Positions 7,809 to 15,898 of a stretch of 64,000 bases of DNA are shown here, in pieces. Both the position numbers and the translations under genes were made by a program. How positions within the stretch are numbered: the stretch's first letter is position 1; every line of letters starts with the position of its first letter. Origin of the DNA: Microbacterium sp. ProA8 (GTDB taxonomy: Bacteria; Actinomycetota; Actinomycetes; Actinomycetales; Microbacteriaceae); contig NZ_CP157000.1 of the NCBI RefSeq assembly GCF_039905635.1, positions 3,100,001 to 3,164,000 of the forward strand, read 5' to 3'. The notes beneath the pieces were generated by a model that searched no databases, had not been told where the DNA came from, and worked only from the letters and a program-made list of their open reading frames with translations.

Positions 7809-9121
7809 CAACAGCATCCACCCCCGCTGCCGGTGTCGGTCGAGCAGACGCCCGTCGCCGGGAGGACGAGCTCCACGTTGGACGCGGATGCCGTGTCCCC
7901 CGCGAGCCAGGCAGTGACAGAGCGCACCTGCTCGTAGCCGGTCGCCAGCAGGAAAGTCGGCGCACGGCCGTAGGACTTCATGCCCACGATGAAGAAACCC
8001 TGCTCGGGGTGCGTCAGCTCGCGGAAGCCGTGCGGCTCGACGGTGCCGCACGAGTGGACGTTCGGATCGATCAGCGGAGCAAGTCGCCGCGGCGCCTCGA
8101 CGATCTCGTCGAGATCGAGCCGGATCTCTCGAAGGATGTCGAGATTCGGGCGGAATCCCGTGGCGTTGACCACGACATCGGTCGCGTGGGTGACGACCTC
8201 GCCCCGGCGGTGCCCGACCAGCTCTACGCGATCCGCGGCGCGGGCGCCGCGGATGATCTCGAAGCCGTCGAGCACGGTGATCCGACCGTCGGCGACGGCT
8301 CGATCGACTCTGCTGCCCAGCCGGGCGCGGTCGGCGAGCTCGTCATCGGCCGAGGACGACACACGGACCGCTTGGGCGTTGCGGATCAGCCACGTGATCG
8401 TCGTGCCCGGCTCCTGCCGGCCGAGTTCGGCGAGGGCGAGAAGGGTGTTGGCGGCGGAGTGGCCGGCCCCGACGACCGTCGTGTGGCGGCCTGCGAACGT
8501 GGCGCGGTCGCGCCCGAGGACGTCGGGCAGCGCGGGCGTGACGGCATCCGCGATCTCTGACATGCCCAGCAGCTCCAGCCCGCTCGAGGAGAGGGAGTTG
8601 GGCGAGAGGTAGGTTCCGGAGGCGTCGATGACGGCGCGCGCGGGAATGTCTTCGACCTCGCCGTCCGCGGTGCGGATGCGCACGGCGAACGGCGTGGCGG
8701 CGCGCGCGCGGGTGCGCGTCCGGTCCATCCCCTCACGCGTGACGCCGATCACCTCGACGCTGAGGCGCACCCGCGTCGCGATCTCGTCGACCTCGGACAG
8801 CGGCGCGACGTACTTCTCGACCAACTCGGCGCCGCTCGGGGCGCGCTCCGGATCGGGAACCTCCCACCCGCTCCTTTCCAGCAGGCGACGGGATGCCGGA
8901 TCCACGAGGTGCTTCCACGGTGAGAAGAGGCGGGTGTGACCCCACTCACGCACGCTGGCCGCGGCCTCCGCGCCCGCTTCGAAGACCACGAAGTCGATGC
9001 CGCGTTCGACGAGGTTCGCGGCAGCCGCGAGCCCGATCGGGCCGGCGCCGATGATGGCGACGGGAAGCGTCGAAAGCCGATCGGCTTCGACCACCCGGGG
9101 TGTCAGATCAAGCAGAGTCAC
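7808..9121 (-). CDS. FAD/NAD(P)-dependent oxidoreductase, ArsO-like flavoprotein
   Basis: 437 aa. FAD-binding motif IIGAGPIGLAA at residues 24-33, a second dinucleotide motif VVGAGHSAANT near residue 235, and a late ATGFRPN segment, the layout of flavin monooxygenase-like proteins named ArsO in arsenic operons. A GTG start with GGAGG six bases upstream is chosen over ATG starts farther out. The tail ends GSGGGCC, a Cys-Cys pair after a glycine linker that might bind arsenite or exchange thiols. It is divergent from arsR across a gap rich in TATCGA half-sites and coupled to the ArsN-like gene. The reaction of ArsO proteins is not firmly known. Confidence 0.8.
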   Translation of the reverse strand: MTLLDLTPRVVEADRLSTLPVAIIGAGPIGLAAAANLVERGIDFVVFEAGAEAAASVREWGHTRLFSPWKHLVDPASRRLLERSGWEVPDPERAPSGAELVEKYVAPLSEVDEIATRVRLSVEVIGVTREGMDRTRTRARAATPFAVRIRTADGEVEDIPARAVIDASGTYLSPNSLSSSGLELLGMSEIADAVTPALPDVLGRDRATFAGRHTTVVGAGHSAANTLLALAELGRQEPGTTITWLIRNAQAVRVSSSADDELADRARLGSRVDRAVADGRITVLDGFEIIRGARAADRVELVGHRRGEVVTHATDVVVNATGFRPNLDILREIRLDLDEIVEAPRRLAPLIDPNVHSCGTVEPHGFRELTHPEQGFFIVGMKSYGRAPTFLLATGYEQVRSVTAWLAGDTASASNVELVLPATGVCSTDTGSGGGCC

Positions 9122-9136
9122 AGCATCCTCCAACGG

Positions 9137-9207
9137 ATATCGATGAACGTCGATACCGAGTGTGAACCCATCTATCGACATCTGTCAATATCGACTAGCC
9201 TCGATAT
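9137..9207. promoter_or_regulatory. Divergent ars control region with repeated TATCGA half-sites
   Basis: Between the flavoprotein and arsR. TATCGA or its complement TCGATA occurs around 9138-9143, 9150-9155, 9173-9178, 9189-9194 and 9201-9206. The plus-strand box TAGCCT (9196-9201) ends six bases before the arsR ATG, so arsR is probably leaderless. ArsR-type repressors bind such AT-rich inverted half-sites; that this ArsR controls both directions is inference. Confidence 0.55.
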
Positions 9208-9558
9208 ATGACCACGATGCTCGAGGTGACCGATGTCACCGCCGCTGCCTGCTGCACGCCTCTGGTGCGCGAACCGCTGAGCGCGGCGGAGGCTGAGCAG
9301 CTGGCCACGACCATGAAAGCACTGGCCGACCCCGCACGACTGCGCCTGCTGTCCATCGTGGCAGCCTCCGAAGACTCCGAAGCCTGCGTCTGCGACCTGA
9401 TCGAGCCGGTCGGCCTCAGCCAGCCCACCGTGTCGCACCACCTCAAGGTCCTCACCACCGCCGGCTTCCTGACACGCAGCAAGCGTGGCACGTGGGCGTA
9501 CTTCAAGCTCGTGCCGGGCGCCCTCGACCGCATCTCGCAGCTCCTCGTCGCCTCGTGA
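9208..9558 (+). CDS. arsR: ArsR-family arsenic-responsive repressor
   Basis: 116 aa. Winged helix with LSQPTVSHHLKVLTTAGFL as recognition helix. Two possible arsenite-binding elements are visible: the classical CVCDL (Cys60, Cys62) and a Cys15-Cys16 pair near the N-terminus. The known Corynebacterium glutamicum ArsR binds As(III) with Cys15, Cys16 and Cys55, so this looks like that branch. The start is placed just after a TAGCCT box with no room for a ribosome binding site. Its stop overlaps the start of the channel gene (GTGA). It likely represses both itself and the divergent flavoprotein/acetyltransferase genes. Confidence 0.92.
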   Translation: MTTMLEVTDVTAAACCTPLVREPLSAAEAEQLATTMKALADPARLRLLSIVAASEDSEACVCDLIEPVGLSQPTVSHHLKVLTTAGFLTRSKRGTWAYFKLVPGALDRISQLLVAS

Positions 9559-10244
9559 GCGGCACCGCGCGCGCCGCCCTGGGCGAGTTCCTCGGCAGCG
9601 CGGGGCTCGCCGCCGTCGTCGTCGGGTCGGGCATCGCCGCGCAGCGGCTCTCGCCGGGCGATGTCGGCCTGCAGCTCTTCGAGAACGCGTTCGCAACGGC
9701 ACTGGGACTCACCGTGCTGATCCTGGTGTTCGCGTCCGTCTCCGGCGCCCACTTCAATCCGGTCGTGACGGTGGTCGATATCCTCCTGCATCGCCGCAGC
9801 TGGTCGACAGTCGCCGTCTACCTGCCCAGCCAGGTGCTCGGATGCATCGCCGGTGCCGTCGTGGCGAACCTCATGTTCGCCGAGCCCGCCGTCGCCTGGA
9901 GCACGACCGACCGCTCCGGATGGCACCTCCTCCTCGCCGAGGCGGTCGCCACAGCGGGCCTGATCGTCGTGATCTTCGCTCTGGTGCGCACCGGCCGCGG
10001 CCAGCTCGCGGCACCGGCGGTCGGCGCCTACATCGGCGCCGCGTACTTCTTCACGTCATCCACGAGCTTCGCGAACCCCGCGATCACCGTCGGCCGCATG
10101 TTCAGCGACACGTTCGCGGGCATCGCCCCGGCCTCAGCGCTGCCGTTCATCGCCGCACAGCTCGTCGGCGCGGCCGTGGGATGGGGTCTCGTACGCGCGC
10201 TCTTCCCCGTCGCGGTTCCCGAGCCGGTCGTCGCGCACGGCTGA
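9555..10244 (+). CDS. Aquaporin-family channel, AqpS-like
   Basis: 229 aa, six membrane segments. The two pore motifs are NPV at residues 68-70 (GAHFNPVVT) and NPA at 174-176 (FANPAITVGR), the altered first motif being common outside classical water channels. Translation is coupled to arsR by GTGA. In Sinorhizobium meliloti an aquaglyceroporin (AqpS) in an arsR operon lets arsenite leave down its gradient after ArsC reduces arsenate, replacing a pump. The same role fits here because no arsB or acr3 is seen in the window. It could also let methylated arsenicals through. Confidence 0.85.
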   Translation: MSGTARAALGEFLGSAGLAAVVVGSGIAAQRLSPGDVGLQLFENAFATALGLTVLILVFASVSGAHFNPVVTVVDILLHRRSWSTVAVYLPSQVLGCIAGAVVANLMFAEPAVAWSTTDRSGWHLLLAEAVATAGLIVVIFALVRTGRGQLAAPAVGAYIGAAYFFTSSTSFANPAITVGRMFSDTFAGIAPASALPFIAAQLVGAAVGWGLVRALFPVAVPEPVVAHG

Positions 10245-10259
10245 GACCGGGCGGCTCCG

Positions 10260-10784
10260 TCAGCCGTCGAGCCCCCGCCGCAGCGCGGCGAGACCGTACT
10301 CGAAGGCCGCGTCGACGTCGCCGCCGAGGCGGAACGCCCCGGCGAGCTCCATGTAGATGAAACCCGTGGCCCACGCCGTGACGAGGCGCGCGGCGTCGAG
10401 CGCGTGCTCATCCCCCGCGACCCCGGCGGCACTGTCCACCATGATGAGACCCGCGCGGTCGACCAGCTGCTGCGGCGCCGCCGCCGCGAAGATCAGCCGG
10501 AAGCCCTCCGGGCGTTCGTGGGCGAGCGCCCGGTAGGTGCGCGCCAGCGCTTCGAGGGACCGATCGGATGCCTCGAGCCGGCGCGTCAGGTCCTCCACGG
10601 TTGCGGCCGCGACGGCCTCGACGAGAGCCTCACGGTCGCGGACCCGCTTGTACAGCGAAGGCGCACGCACCCCCACCCTCTCCGCGACCCGCTGCATGGT
10701 GAGGCCGGCGGGACCCGACTCCTCGAGGATGTCGCGTCCCGCGGCGACGATCTCGGCGTATGACGTGCGCTCCGGCGTCGGCAT
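10260..10784 (-). CDS. TetR-family repressor
   Basis: 174 aa. N-terminal helix-turn-helix (AERVGVRAPSLYKRVRDREALVEAV, residues about 33-57) and a helical ligand domain of the WHG type with RLVTAWATGFIYMELAGAF. The start is preceded by AAGGA. It is divergent from a metallo-beta-lactamase-fold hydrolase, and the gap has an inverted repeat over that gene's -10 element, so this protein probably represses its neighbour and itself. The inducer is unknown. Confidence 0.88.
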   Translation of the reverse strand: MPTPERTSYAEIVAAGRDILEESGPAGLTMQRVAERVGVRAPSLYKRVRDREALVEAVAAATVEDLTRRLEASDRSLEALARTYRALAHERPEGFRLIFAAAAPQQLVDRAGLIMVDSAAGVAGDEHALDAARLVTAWATGFIYMELAGAFRLGGDVDAAFEYGLAALRRGLDG

Positions 10785-10805
10785 GCGGCATCCTTCCGTT
10801 AGCTA

Positions 10806-10838
10806 TTGACATTAGCCATCATAGCTACGTATCGTAGC
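10806..10838 (+). promoter_or_regulatory. Promoter with TetR-type operator for the MBL-fold gene
   Basis: Perfect -35 TTGACA (10806-10811), 18-base spacer, -10 TATCGT (10830-10835). The -10 lies inside GCTAC-GTATC-GTAGC (10824-10838), a perfect 5-5-5 inverted repeat. A related TAGCTA sequence sits just upstream at the tetR side. This is the expected place for a TetR operator. Confidence 0.6.
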
Positions 10839-10874
10839 CATGCAACCACGAATCCCCCACCCGGAAAGATGGCC

Positions 10875-11588
10875 ATGAAGCTCGCGCCCCACCTGCACCG
10901 CATCGGCAACGACATCGTCGCCGCGTATCTCGTCGTCACGGACGATGGCGTCACCGTCGTCGACGCCGGCCTTCCCGGTCACTGGAAAGACCTGGTGCGC
11001 GAGCTCGATGGACTCGGCTTGTCGCCCGACGACGTGAAGGGCGTCGTCCTGACCCATGGCGACAGCGACCACATCGGTTTCGCGGAGCGCCTGCGCCGCG
11101 ACCACGGCGTGCCCGTCTACGTGCACGAGGCAGACGCCCGGCGGGCCCGTACCGGCGACAAGCCCAAGGTCTCCACCGGCCCGATGAAGTTGGGCCCCAC
11201 CCTCGGCTTCTTCGCCTACGCGCTGCGCAAGCGCGCCATGCCCACGACGTACGTGTCGGAGGTCGTCGAGGTGCACGACGGCGACGTGCTCGACCTGCCC
11301 GGATCCCCCGTGGTCATCGGGATGCCCGGCCACTCCCCCGGCAGCATCGCCGTCCACGTCCCCCTCGTCGGCGCCGTGTTCGTCGGCGACGCACTCACGA
11401 CCCGCCACGTGCTCACCGGCCGCGAAGGCATGCAGCCGGCCCCGTTCACCGACGACCCGCACGAGGCATCCGCGTCCCTCGACCGCCTCGCCGGCGTGGC
11501 GGCCTCGTGGGTCCTTCCCGGCCACGGTGCGCCGTGGCAGGGCTCTCCGGCGGATGTCGCGGCCGCCGTGCGGAGCAGAGCGGCCTGA
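10875..11588 (+). CDS. Metallo-beta-lactamase-fold hydrolase
   Basis: 237 aa. The metal motif is THGDSDHIGF (HxDxDH variant), with later ligands in GMPGHSPGSIA, VGDAL and LPGHG, so both metal sites look complete. No signal peptide. ATG starts at 10869 and 10875 both exist; the second has GGAAAG six bases upstream. Family members hydrolyse thioesters, lactones or phosphoesters, and the substrate here is not predictable. Divergent from and probably controlled by the TetR gene. Confidence 0.82.
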   Translation: MKLAPHLHRIGNDIVAAYLVVTDDGVTVVDAGLPGHWKDLVRELDGLGLSPDDVKGVVLTHGDSDHIGFAERLRRDHGVPVYVHEADARRARTGDKPKVSTGPMKLGPTLGFFAYALRKRAMPTTYVSEVVEVHDGDVLDLPGSPVVIGMPGHSPGSIAVHVPLVGAVFVGDALTTRHVLTGREGMQPAPFTDDPHEASASLDRLAGVAASWVLPGHGAPWQGSPADVAAAVRSRAA

Positions 11589-11615
11589 GCCGCCCCGCTC
11601 GGTACGAAGCCCAGG

Positions 11616-13010
11616 TCAGACCGGGCGGGCGGCGGCGAACAGGTTCGCCGGGTCGTAGGCGAGCTTGAGCTCGCGAAGGCGCGCCCACGCCGGGCCGAAG
11701 GCGGCCGAGCGGTCAGCGTCCGGCTCCTCGATGAACGTCAGCGCCAGGGCATCGATGCGCCACGGCTCGAGCGCTGCGACGCCCGCGTGCACGGCCGCCG
11801 TGGCGGCGGGAAGCGCCTCGGGGACCGGCACCATCGAGATGGCGTGCACCAGGTATTCGCCTGCCAATGACGCGATCGCCCCGCCGCCGGCCGGGCGGCG
11901 GGTGGCGGCGCCGCCGAGGTGTCGCATCTCCTGCACGAAGATGCCCGGCGTCGCCGCCGCGGCGACGAATGCCTCGACGGCCGCGTCGGGAAGGTCGCCG
12001 AGCATCGCGTGGTGGTTGGCCGACGGCGTCGGCTCGGGCGGGTCCATGTGCACGCCGATCAGCGCGGGCGCGGGGATGCGCGCGAAGGTGTCGATCTCGG
12101 GCTGCAGCGCACGCAGCGGCTCGAGCAGAGCAGATGCCGCGGCATCCGTGTCTTCGATGGCTCCATCGATCACGACCACCGAGCGCCCCGAGAGGAAGGG
12201 CGGGAGGTCGGGAAGCGGCGGCAGGTTCAGGATGCGCAGGGTCGTCGTGGCGGTCTCTGGTGCGGACTTCGTCCACTCCGCCCACGCACGGGACACCTCG
12301 GCAGCGTGCGTTGCGTCCCACAGCAGCATGCCGGCGAAGATGTCGGCGAGGGGAAGCAGGTCGATCTCCATCGCGACCACGACGCCGAAGGCGCCGGAGC
12401 CGCCGCGCAGCGCCCAGAAGAGGTCGGGGTGCTCGTCTTCGCTCGCCCGCACCAGCGTGCCGTCGGCCGTGACGACCTCGACGGCGCGCACCGCGTTGAC
12501 AGCAAGACCGTGCGCGCGGGCGTAGAACGACAGACCGCCGCTGAGCATGTACCCGACGACTGACACGTCGCCGGCGCTCCCGTGCGGCGCGGTCAGCCCG
12601 TGCGGCGCGGCCGCCTCGAGCACGTCGTTCCAGAGCGAGCCGCCCAGCACGCGCGCGGTGCGCGCCGTGGCATCCACCTCGACGCCGCGGAGTCCCCGCA
12701 GCGAGACGAGCACGGTGTGGCGCAGGTCGGTGCCCGCGAGCGCGCCGGCGCCGTGACCGGTCGACTGCGGAGCGATGCGCAGCCCCGACAGTGCCACGGC
12801 GTGCACCATGTCGATGACGTCTTCGGCGGACGCCGGAAGCGCGACGGCGAACGGATGCTGCGCCACGGCGGTGTTCCAGGGCGTGCGCGCCGCGTCGAAC
12901 CCGGCGTCGCCGGGAAGCAGCACTCGGTCGCCGAGCGCGGCTCGCAGCTCGGCTGCCGCCGCCCCGGCCGCAGCCCGAGGGACGTCGATCGCAAGGTCGT
13001 TGAGGGACAT
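11616..13010 (-). CDS. FAD-linked oxidase, berberine-bridge type
   Basis: 464 aa. An N-terminal PCMH-type FAD domain has STGHGAGALAGTDLRHTVLVSL (residues about 70-90) and GLTAPHGSAGDVSVVGYMLSGG. The final residues LKLAYDPANLFAAARPV are the usual BBE ending. These enzymes oxidise sugars, alkaloids or polyketide intermediates with FAD. No signal peptide. The usual bicovalent FAD attachment cysteine is not evident; GSAGDVSVVG stands where it often sits, so the flavin is probably held by histidine alone or not covalently. RBS AAAGG upstream of ATG. Substrate unknown. Confidence 0.85.
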   Translation of the reverse strand: MSLNDLAIDVPRAAAGAAAAELRAALGDRVLLPGDAGFDAARTPWNTAVAQHPFAVALPASAEDVIDMVHAVALSGLRIAPQSTGHGAGALAGTDLRHTVLVSLRGLRGVEVDATARTARVLGGSLWNDVLEAAAPHGLTAPHGSAGDVSVVGYMLSGGLSFYARAHGLAVNAVRAVEVVTADGTLVRASEDEHPDLFWALRGGSGAFGVVVAMEIDLLPLADIFAGMLLWDATHAAEVSRAWAEWTKSAPETATTTLRILNLPPLPDLPPFLSGRSVVVIDGAIEDTDAAASALLEPLRALQPEIDTFARIPAPALIGVHMDPPEPTPSANHHAMLGDLPDAAVEAFVAAAATPGIFVQEMRHLGGAATRRPAGGGAIASLAGEYLVHAISMVPVPEALPAATAAVHAGVAALEPWRIDALALTFIEEPDADRSAAFGPAWARLRELKLAYDPANLFAAARPV

Positions 13011-13145
13011 GGGGATGCCTTTCGGTGAGCGGATCGCGACGGAGGGTCTCGACCGGCTCCGTCGTCGGGCCCAGCGCATCGGGCGCGGGCCACCCCACTG
13101 ATGAGCACGGCAGGTCACCCCAGATACATGGGCGACGACGATCTC

Positions 13146-13637
13146 TCAGCTCTCGAAGTCCTCGGGTTCGACCTCGTCGAGGAAGCGCTTGAACTCGTCC
13201 AGACGCTGCGACGCGTCGGTCTCGGTCAGCACGTCCGGCACGCCGGCCTCGGCCAGGACCTCGTCTGCGACCCACATCGGCGCGCCCACGCGCGAGGCGA
13301 GCGCGATCGCATCGGACGGCCTGGCATCGACGATGCGGTCGCCGAGCGCCGTGGACAGCGTGATCTCGGCGAAGAATGTGCCGTCCTCGATGCGGGTCAC
13401 CTCGACCCGCGTCGCCGAGGCATCCAGCGCGGTGAGCATCAGGCCCATGAGGTCGTGCGCGAGGGGGCGGGGAACGTCGGCGTTCTCGACCGCGACCAGG
13501 ATCGAGGTCGCCTCGAGCTGACCGATCCAGATGGGCAGCACGAGCCCGTCGCCCGGGATCTGATCGACCGGCTTGAGCAGCAGGACGTGCTGCCCGGAGG
13601 CGTCGAGCGCGACGCCGGCCACGCGAACCTGAACCAT
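13146..13637 (-). CDS. Bifunctional nuclease family protein (DUF151)
   Basis: 163 aa. Contains the conserved core LPIWIGQLEATSI, RPLAHDLM and DARPSDAIALASRVGAPMWV, all diagnostic for DUF151, a domain with reported RNase and DNase activity in plants and structure-solved bacterial members. The C-terminal tail is acidic (FLDEVEPEDFES). Start ATG with GAGGAGG at good spacing. In actinobacteria such genes are often near merR and FtsK genes; here it stands alone. Confidence 0.88.
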   Translation of the reverse strand: MVQVRVAGVALDASGQHVLLLKPVDQIPGDGLVLPIWIGQLEATSILVAVENADVPRPLAHDLMGLMLTALDASATRVEVTRIEDGTFFAEITLSTALGDRIVDARPSDAIALASRVGAPMWVADEVLAEAGVPDVLTETDASQRLDEFKRFLDEVEPEDFES

Positions 13638-13724
13638 GACGCGCCTCCTCTCGCCGCGGCATCCGACTGCGCCATCTTTCGTCTGGCCATCGTAGGCACG
13701 GCCGGGCACCATCGGACAGAGGGG

Positions 13725-14588
13725 TCACAGGCGTGTGAGGAAATCACGCAGCAGCAGGTTGACCTTCACCGGGTCGCGCGCCTGGGGCAGATGCCCGCCA
13801 CCGTCGATGACGACGAGGTCGGCGCCCGTGATCTCGGCGGCGATCGGTCCGCGCCGCGGGTCCTGGCACATGTCGAGCGATCCCGTGATCACCAGCACCG
13901 GGCATCGGACCGCCTCGCAGATCGCCCGCGACGACGGGATGTCCGCGGCGAGGTATGTGGATGCGTACTCGAGGATCAGCATGTCGGCGCCTGCCCCCAT
14001 CGACCAGTCGACGCAGTCCTCCACCTGCTTCGTGGAGTGCGGCTCGGGGAACATCTGCCCGAAGAAGAACTGCGACCAGTCAGCCCAGTCCTGCTTCCAG
14101 TAGTGGCGGTTCTGCTTCTGCCAGCCTTCGTACGAGTCGCGCGGCGCGTCGAAGTCGAACGCGATCCGGTGCGGCAGCGGCTCCGTCAGCCGTACGCCGG
14201 GGTTGATGGCGCACGCCCCGAGCACCCGCTCGGGACGCTGGCCGGCCATGATCAACGCGTGCCCGGCGCCCGTGCACACGCCGACCAGCACCGCCTGATC
14301 GGCGCCGATCGCATCCAGCACGGCCCACTGGCCGGCGATCACCACGTCATCGTCCATCTGATCGGCCGCGACGGGCGTGCCGCTCAGCCCGTTGCCCGGC
14401 GGGTCGCTCACCACCACGCGGAAGTGCCGCGCCAGGAAGGGGATCTGCGCCTTCCACGCCCGGCTGTGCACGATCACGTCGGGCATGAGCAGGTACACGG
14501 TGGGCGCGCCGTCGCCGTACACCTCGTAGTGGACGGCGATCCCGTCGCGGTCGACGAAGCCGCTCGTCGTCGGTTCGAGCGCGCGCAT
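13725..14588 (-). CDS. Alpha/beta hydrolase with a cysteine in the nucleophile position
   Basis: 287 aa. Standard alpha/beta hydrolase order: VVVSDPPGNGLSG after strand 4, the nucleophile elbow VGVCTGAGHAL near residue 105, an acidic residue in ITGSLDMCQD and a late His in GGGHLPQARDP. The elbow G-x-C-x-G has Cys instead of the usual Ser, as in dienelactone hydrolase. The ATG overlaps the glycosyltransferase stop (TGATG), so the hydrolase is co-translated and probably works on the same glycoside or aglycone. Substrate not known. Confidence 0.82.
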   Translation of the reverse strand: MRALEPTTSGFVDRDGIAVHYEVYGDGAPTVYLLMPDVIVHSRAWKAQIPFLARHFRVVVSDPPGNGLSGTPVAADQMDDDVVIAGQWAVLDAIGADQAVLVGVCTGAGHALIMAGQRPERVLGACAINPGVRLTEPLPHRIAFDFDAPRDSYEGWQKQNRHYWKQDWADWSQFFFGQMFPEPHSTKQVEDCVDWSMGAGADMLILEYASTYLAADIPSSRAICEAVRCPVLVITGSLDMCQDPRRGPIAAEITGADLVVIDGGGHLPQARDPVKVNLLLRDFLTRL

Positions 14589-15838
14589 CAGATCAGCTCC
14601 GCCAGCATCGCGGCCGCTCGCGCCGCACCATCGGTCTCCACGGGGCGATACGAGACATCGCGCGACACCTCGGCCACGAGCGCCGCGGCGAGCGTGTCGG
14701 GGTCGCTGGCCTCTGCATAACGGATGCCGCGCCCGGCGCCGTAGTTCTCCAGCCGGTGACGCACGTGGAAGTTCTGCTCGAAGTGGTTCTCGAGCGGCAC
14801 GAAGAGGAAGGGACGCCGGGCCGCGGCCAGCTCCATGCACGTCGTGAGCCCGCCCTGGACGATCGCGACGTCGCAGGCGGCCAGCGCCCGATACAGGTCC
14901 GGGACGAATCCGCGCACCCGCACGCCCTGCCTGCGGGGCAGCGACGCCGGATCGATCCGCGGACCCGTGACGACCAGGAACCGCAGCGCCGGCAGCAGGC
15001 GGCGCGCGAGGGGCACGGCATCCATGACCCTGCCGAGCAGTGCAGCGCCCACTCCCGAGCCGCCGACAGTCACCACGCACAGCACGTCGTCGGGACCGTA
15101 GCCGAGCCTCGCGCGCGTCCCGGCGCGCTCGTCGTCGGTCGGTGGCACGAAGCCGGTGATGTACCCCGCGAAGTCGAAGTGCGCCGCCGTCCAGTCCCGG
15201 ATCGCGGGCAGCCCCGGCCCGAACGGCGCGTCCACGACGTCGTCGGGGTTGCCGACGAAGATCGAGCGGTCGCGCAGCCGCCGGTAGCGCGCCCGCTGCT
15301 CGAGCATCTCGGCGTTGTAGTCGGCGGTGAGGGCGGCCTCGGCATCCCCGCCGCTCGGCATCGGCAGCCATCCGACGAAATCCGTGAGCCACGCGAACGC
15401 GAACCGCTTGAGCTCCGGGTTCTCGTGCAGGAAGTAGTCGACGTCCCATGCCTCGTCGCCGATCACCAGGTCGTAGTAGGTGTCGTCGACGGCGTCGTTG
15501 AAGACCATGAAGTTGTTCACGAGGATCTCGTCCATGCGCCGGATCGCCTGGAAGGCGTGGAGGTCGTGGTCGGCGGACTCGTCCTCGATGTGGGCCGATT
15601 CGTTGGCGAGGAGTGCGGATGCCGGGTGCACGAGTTCCCCGGCATCCGCCAGCACGCGTGTGACCGGATGCTGCGCGAGCCAGTCGATCTGCAGGTCGGG
15701 GTGCAGCGCACGGAGCTCCTGCGCGATGGCGACGTCGCGGCGGGCGTGGCCGAGGCCGATCGGGGACGACAGGAACAGCGCCCTGCGCGGACGGCGCTGC
15801 GCCCGCACCCAGGTGTGGCGATTGCCCATGGCGGCCAT
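14588..15838 (-). CDS. Glycosyltransferase of the MurG/UGT-like (GT1/GT28) fold
   Basis: 416 aa. GT-B fold: N-terminal SSPIGLGHARRDVAIAQEL with the glycine-rich loop, C-terminal donor region TVGGSGVGAALLGRVMD and IVQGGLTTCMELAAARRPFLFVPL, where the GG-x-T stretch binds the nucleotide-sugar diphosphate. This pattern is close to macrolide-type or lipid glycosyltransferases. A middle segment rich in Asp/Tyr (DDTYYDLVIGDEAWDVDYFL) is unusual. Coupled to the downstream alpha/beta hydrolase by TGATG; it is 60 bases from a methyltransferase gene, so a three-gene group that decorates a small molecule is plausible. Confidence 0.8.
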   Translation of the reverse strand: MAAMGNRHTWVRAQRRPRRALFLSSPIGLGHARRDVAIAQELRALHPDLQIDWLAQHPVTRVLADAGELVHPASALLANESAHIEDESADHDLHAFQAIRRMDEILVNNFMVFNDAVDDTYYDLVIGDEAWDVDYFLHENPELKRFAFAWLTDFVGWLPMPSGGDAEAALTADYNAEMLEQRARYRRLRDRSIFVGNPDDVVDAPFGPGLPAIRDWTAAHFDFAGYITGFVPPTDDERAGTRARLGYGPDDVLCVVTVGGSGVGAALLGRVMDAVPLARRLLPALRFLVVTGPRIDPASLPRRQGVRVRGFVPDLYRALAACDVAIVQGGLTTCMELAAARRPFLFVPLENHFEQNFHVRHRLENYGAGRGIRYAEASDPDTLAAALVAEVSRDVSYRPVETDGAARAAAMLAELI

Positions 15839-15898
15839 CTCCTCGCTCGAGGCCTCACCCGCATTCGAGGTCAGTCTGCTCCTGTCCCCACGGCCCCG

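Noticed and set aside
9492..9554. An earlier start for the aquaporin-like gene
   Set aside because: It would lie inside arsR; the GTG overlapping the arsR stop gives the normal N-terminus of the family.
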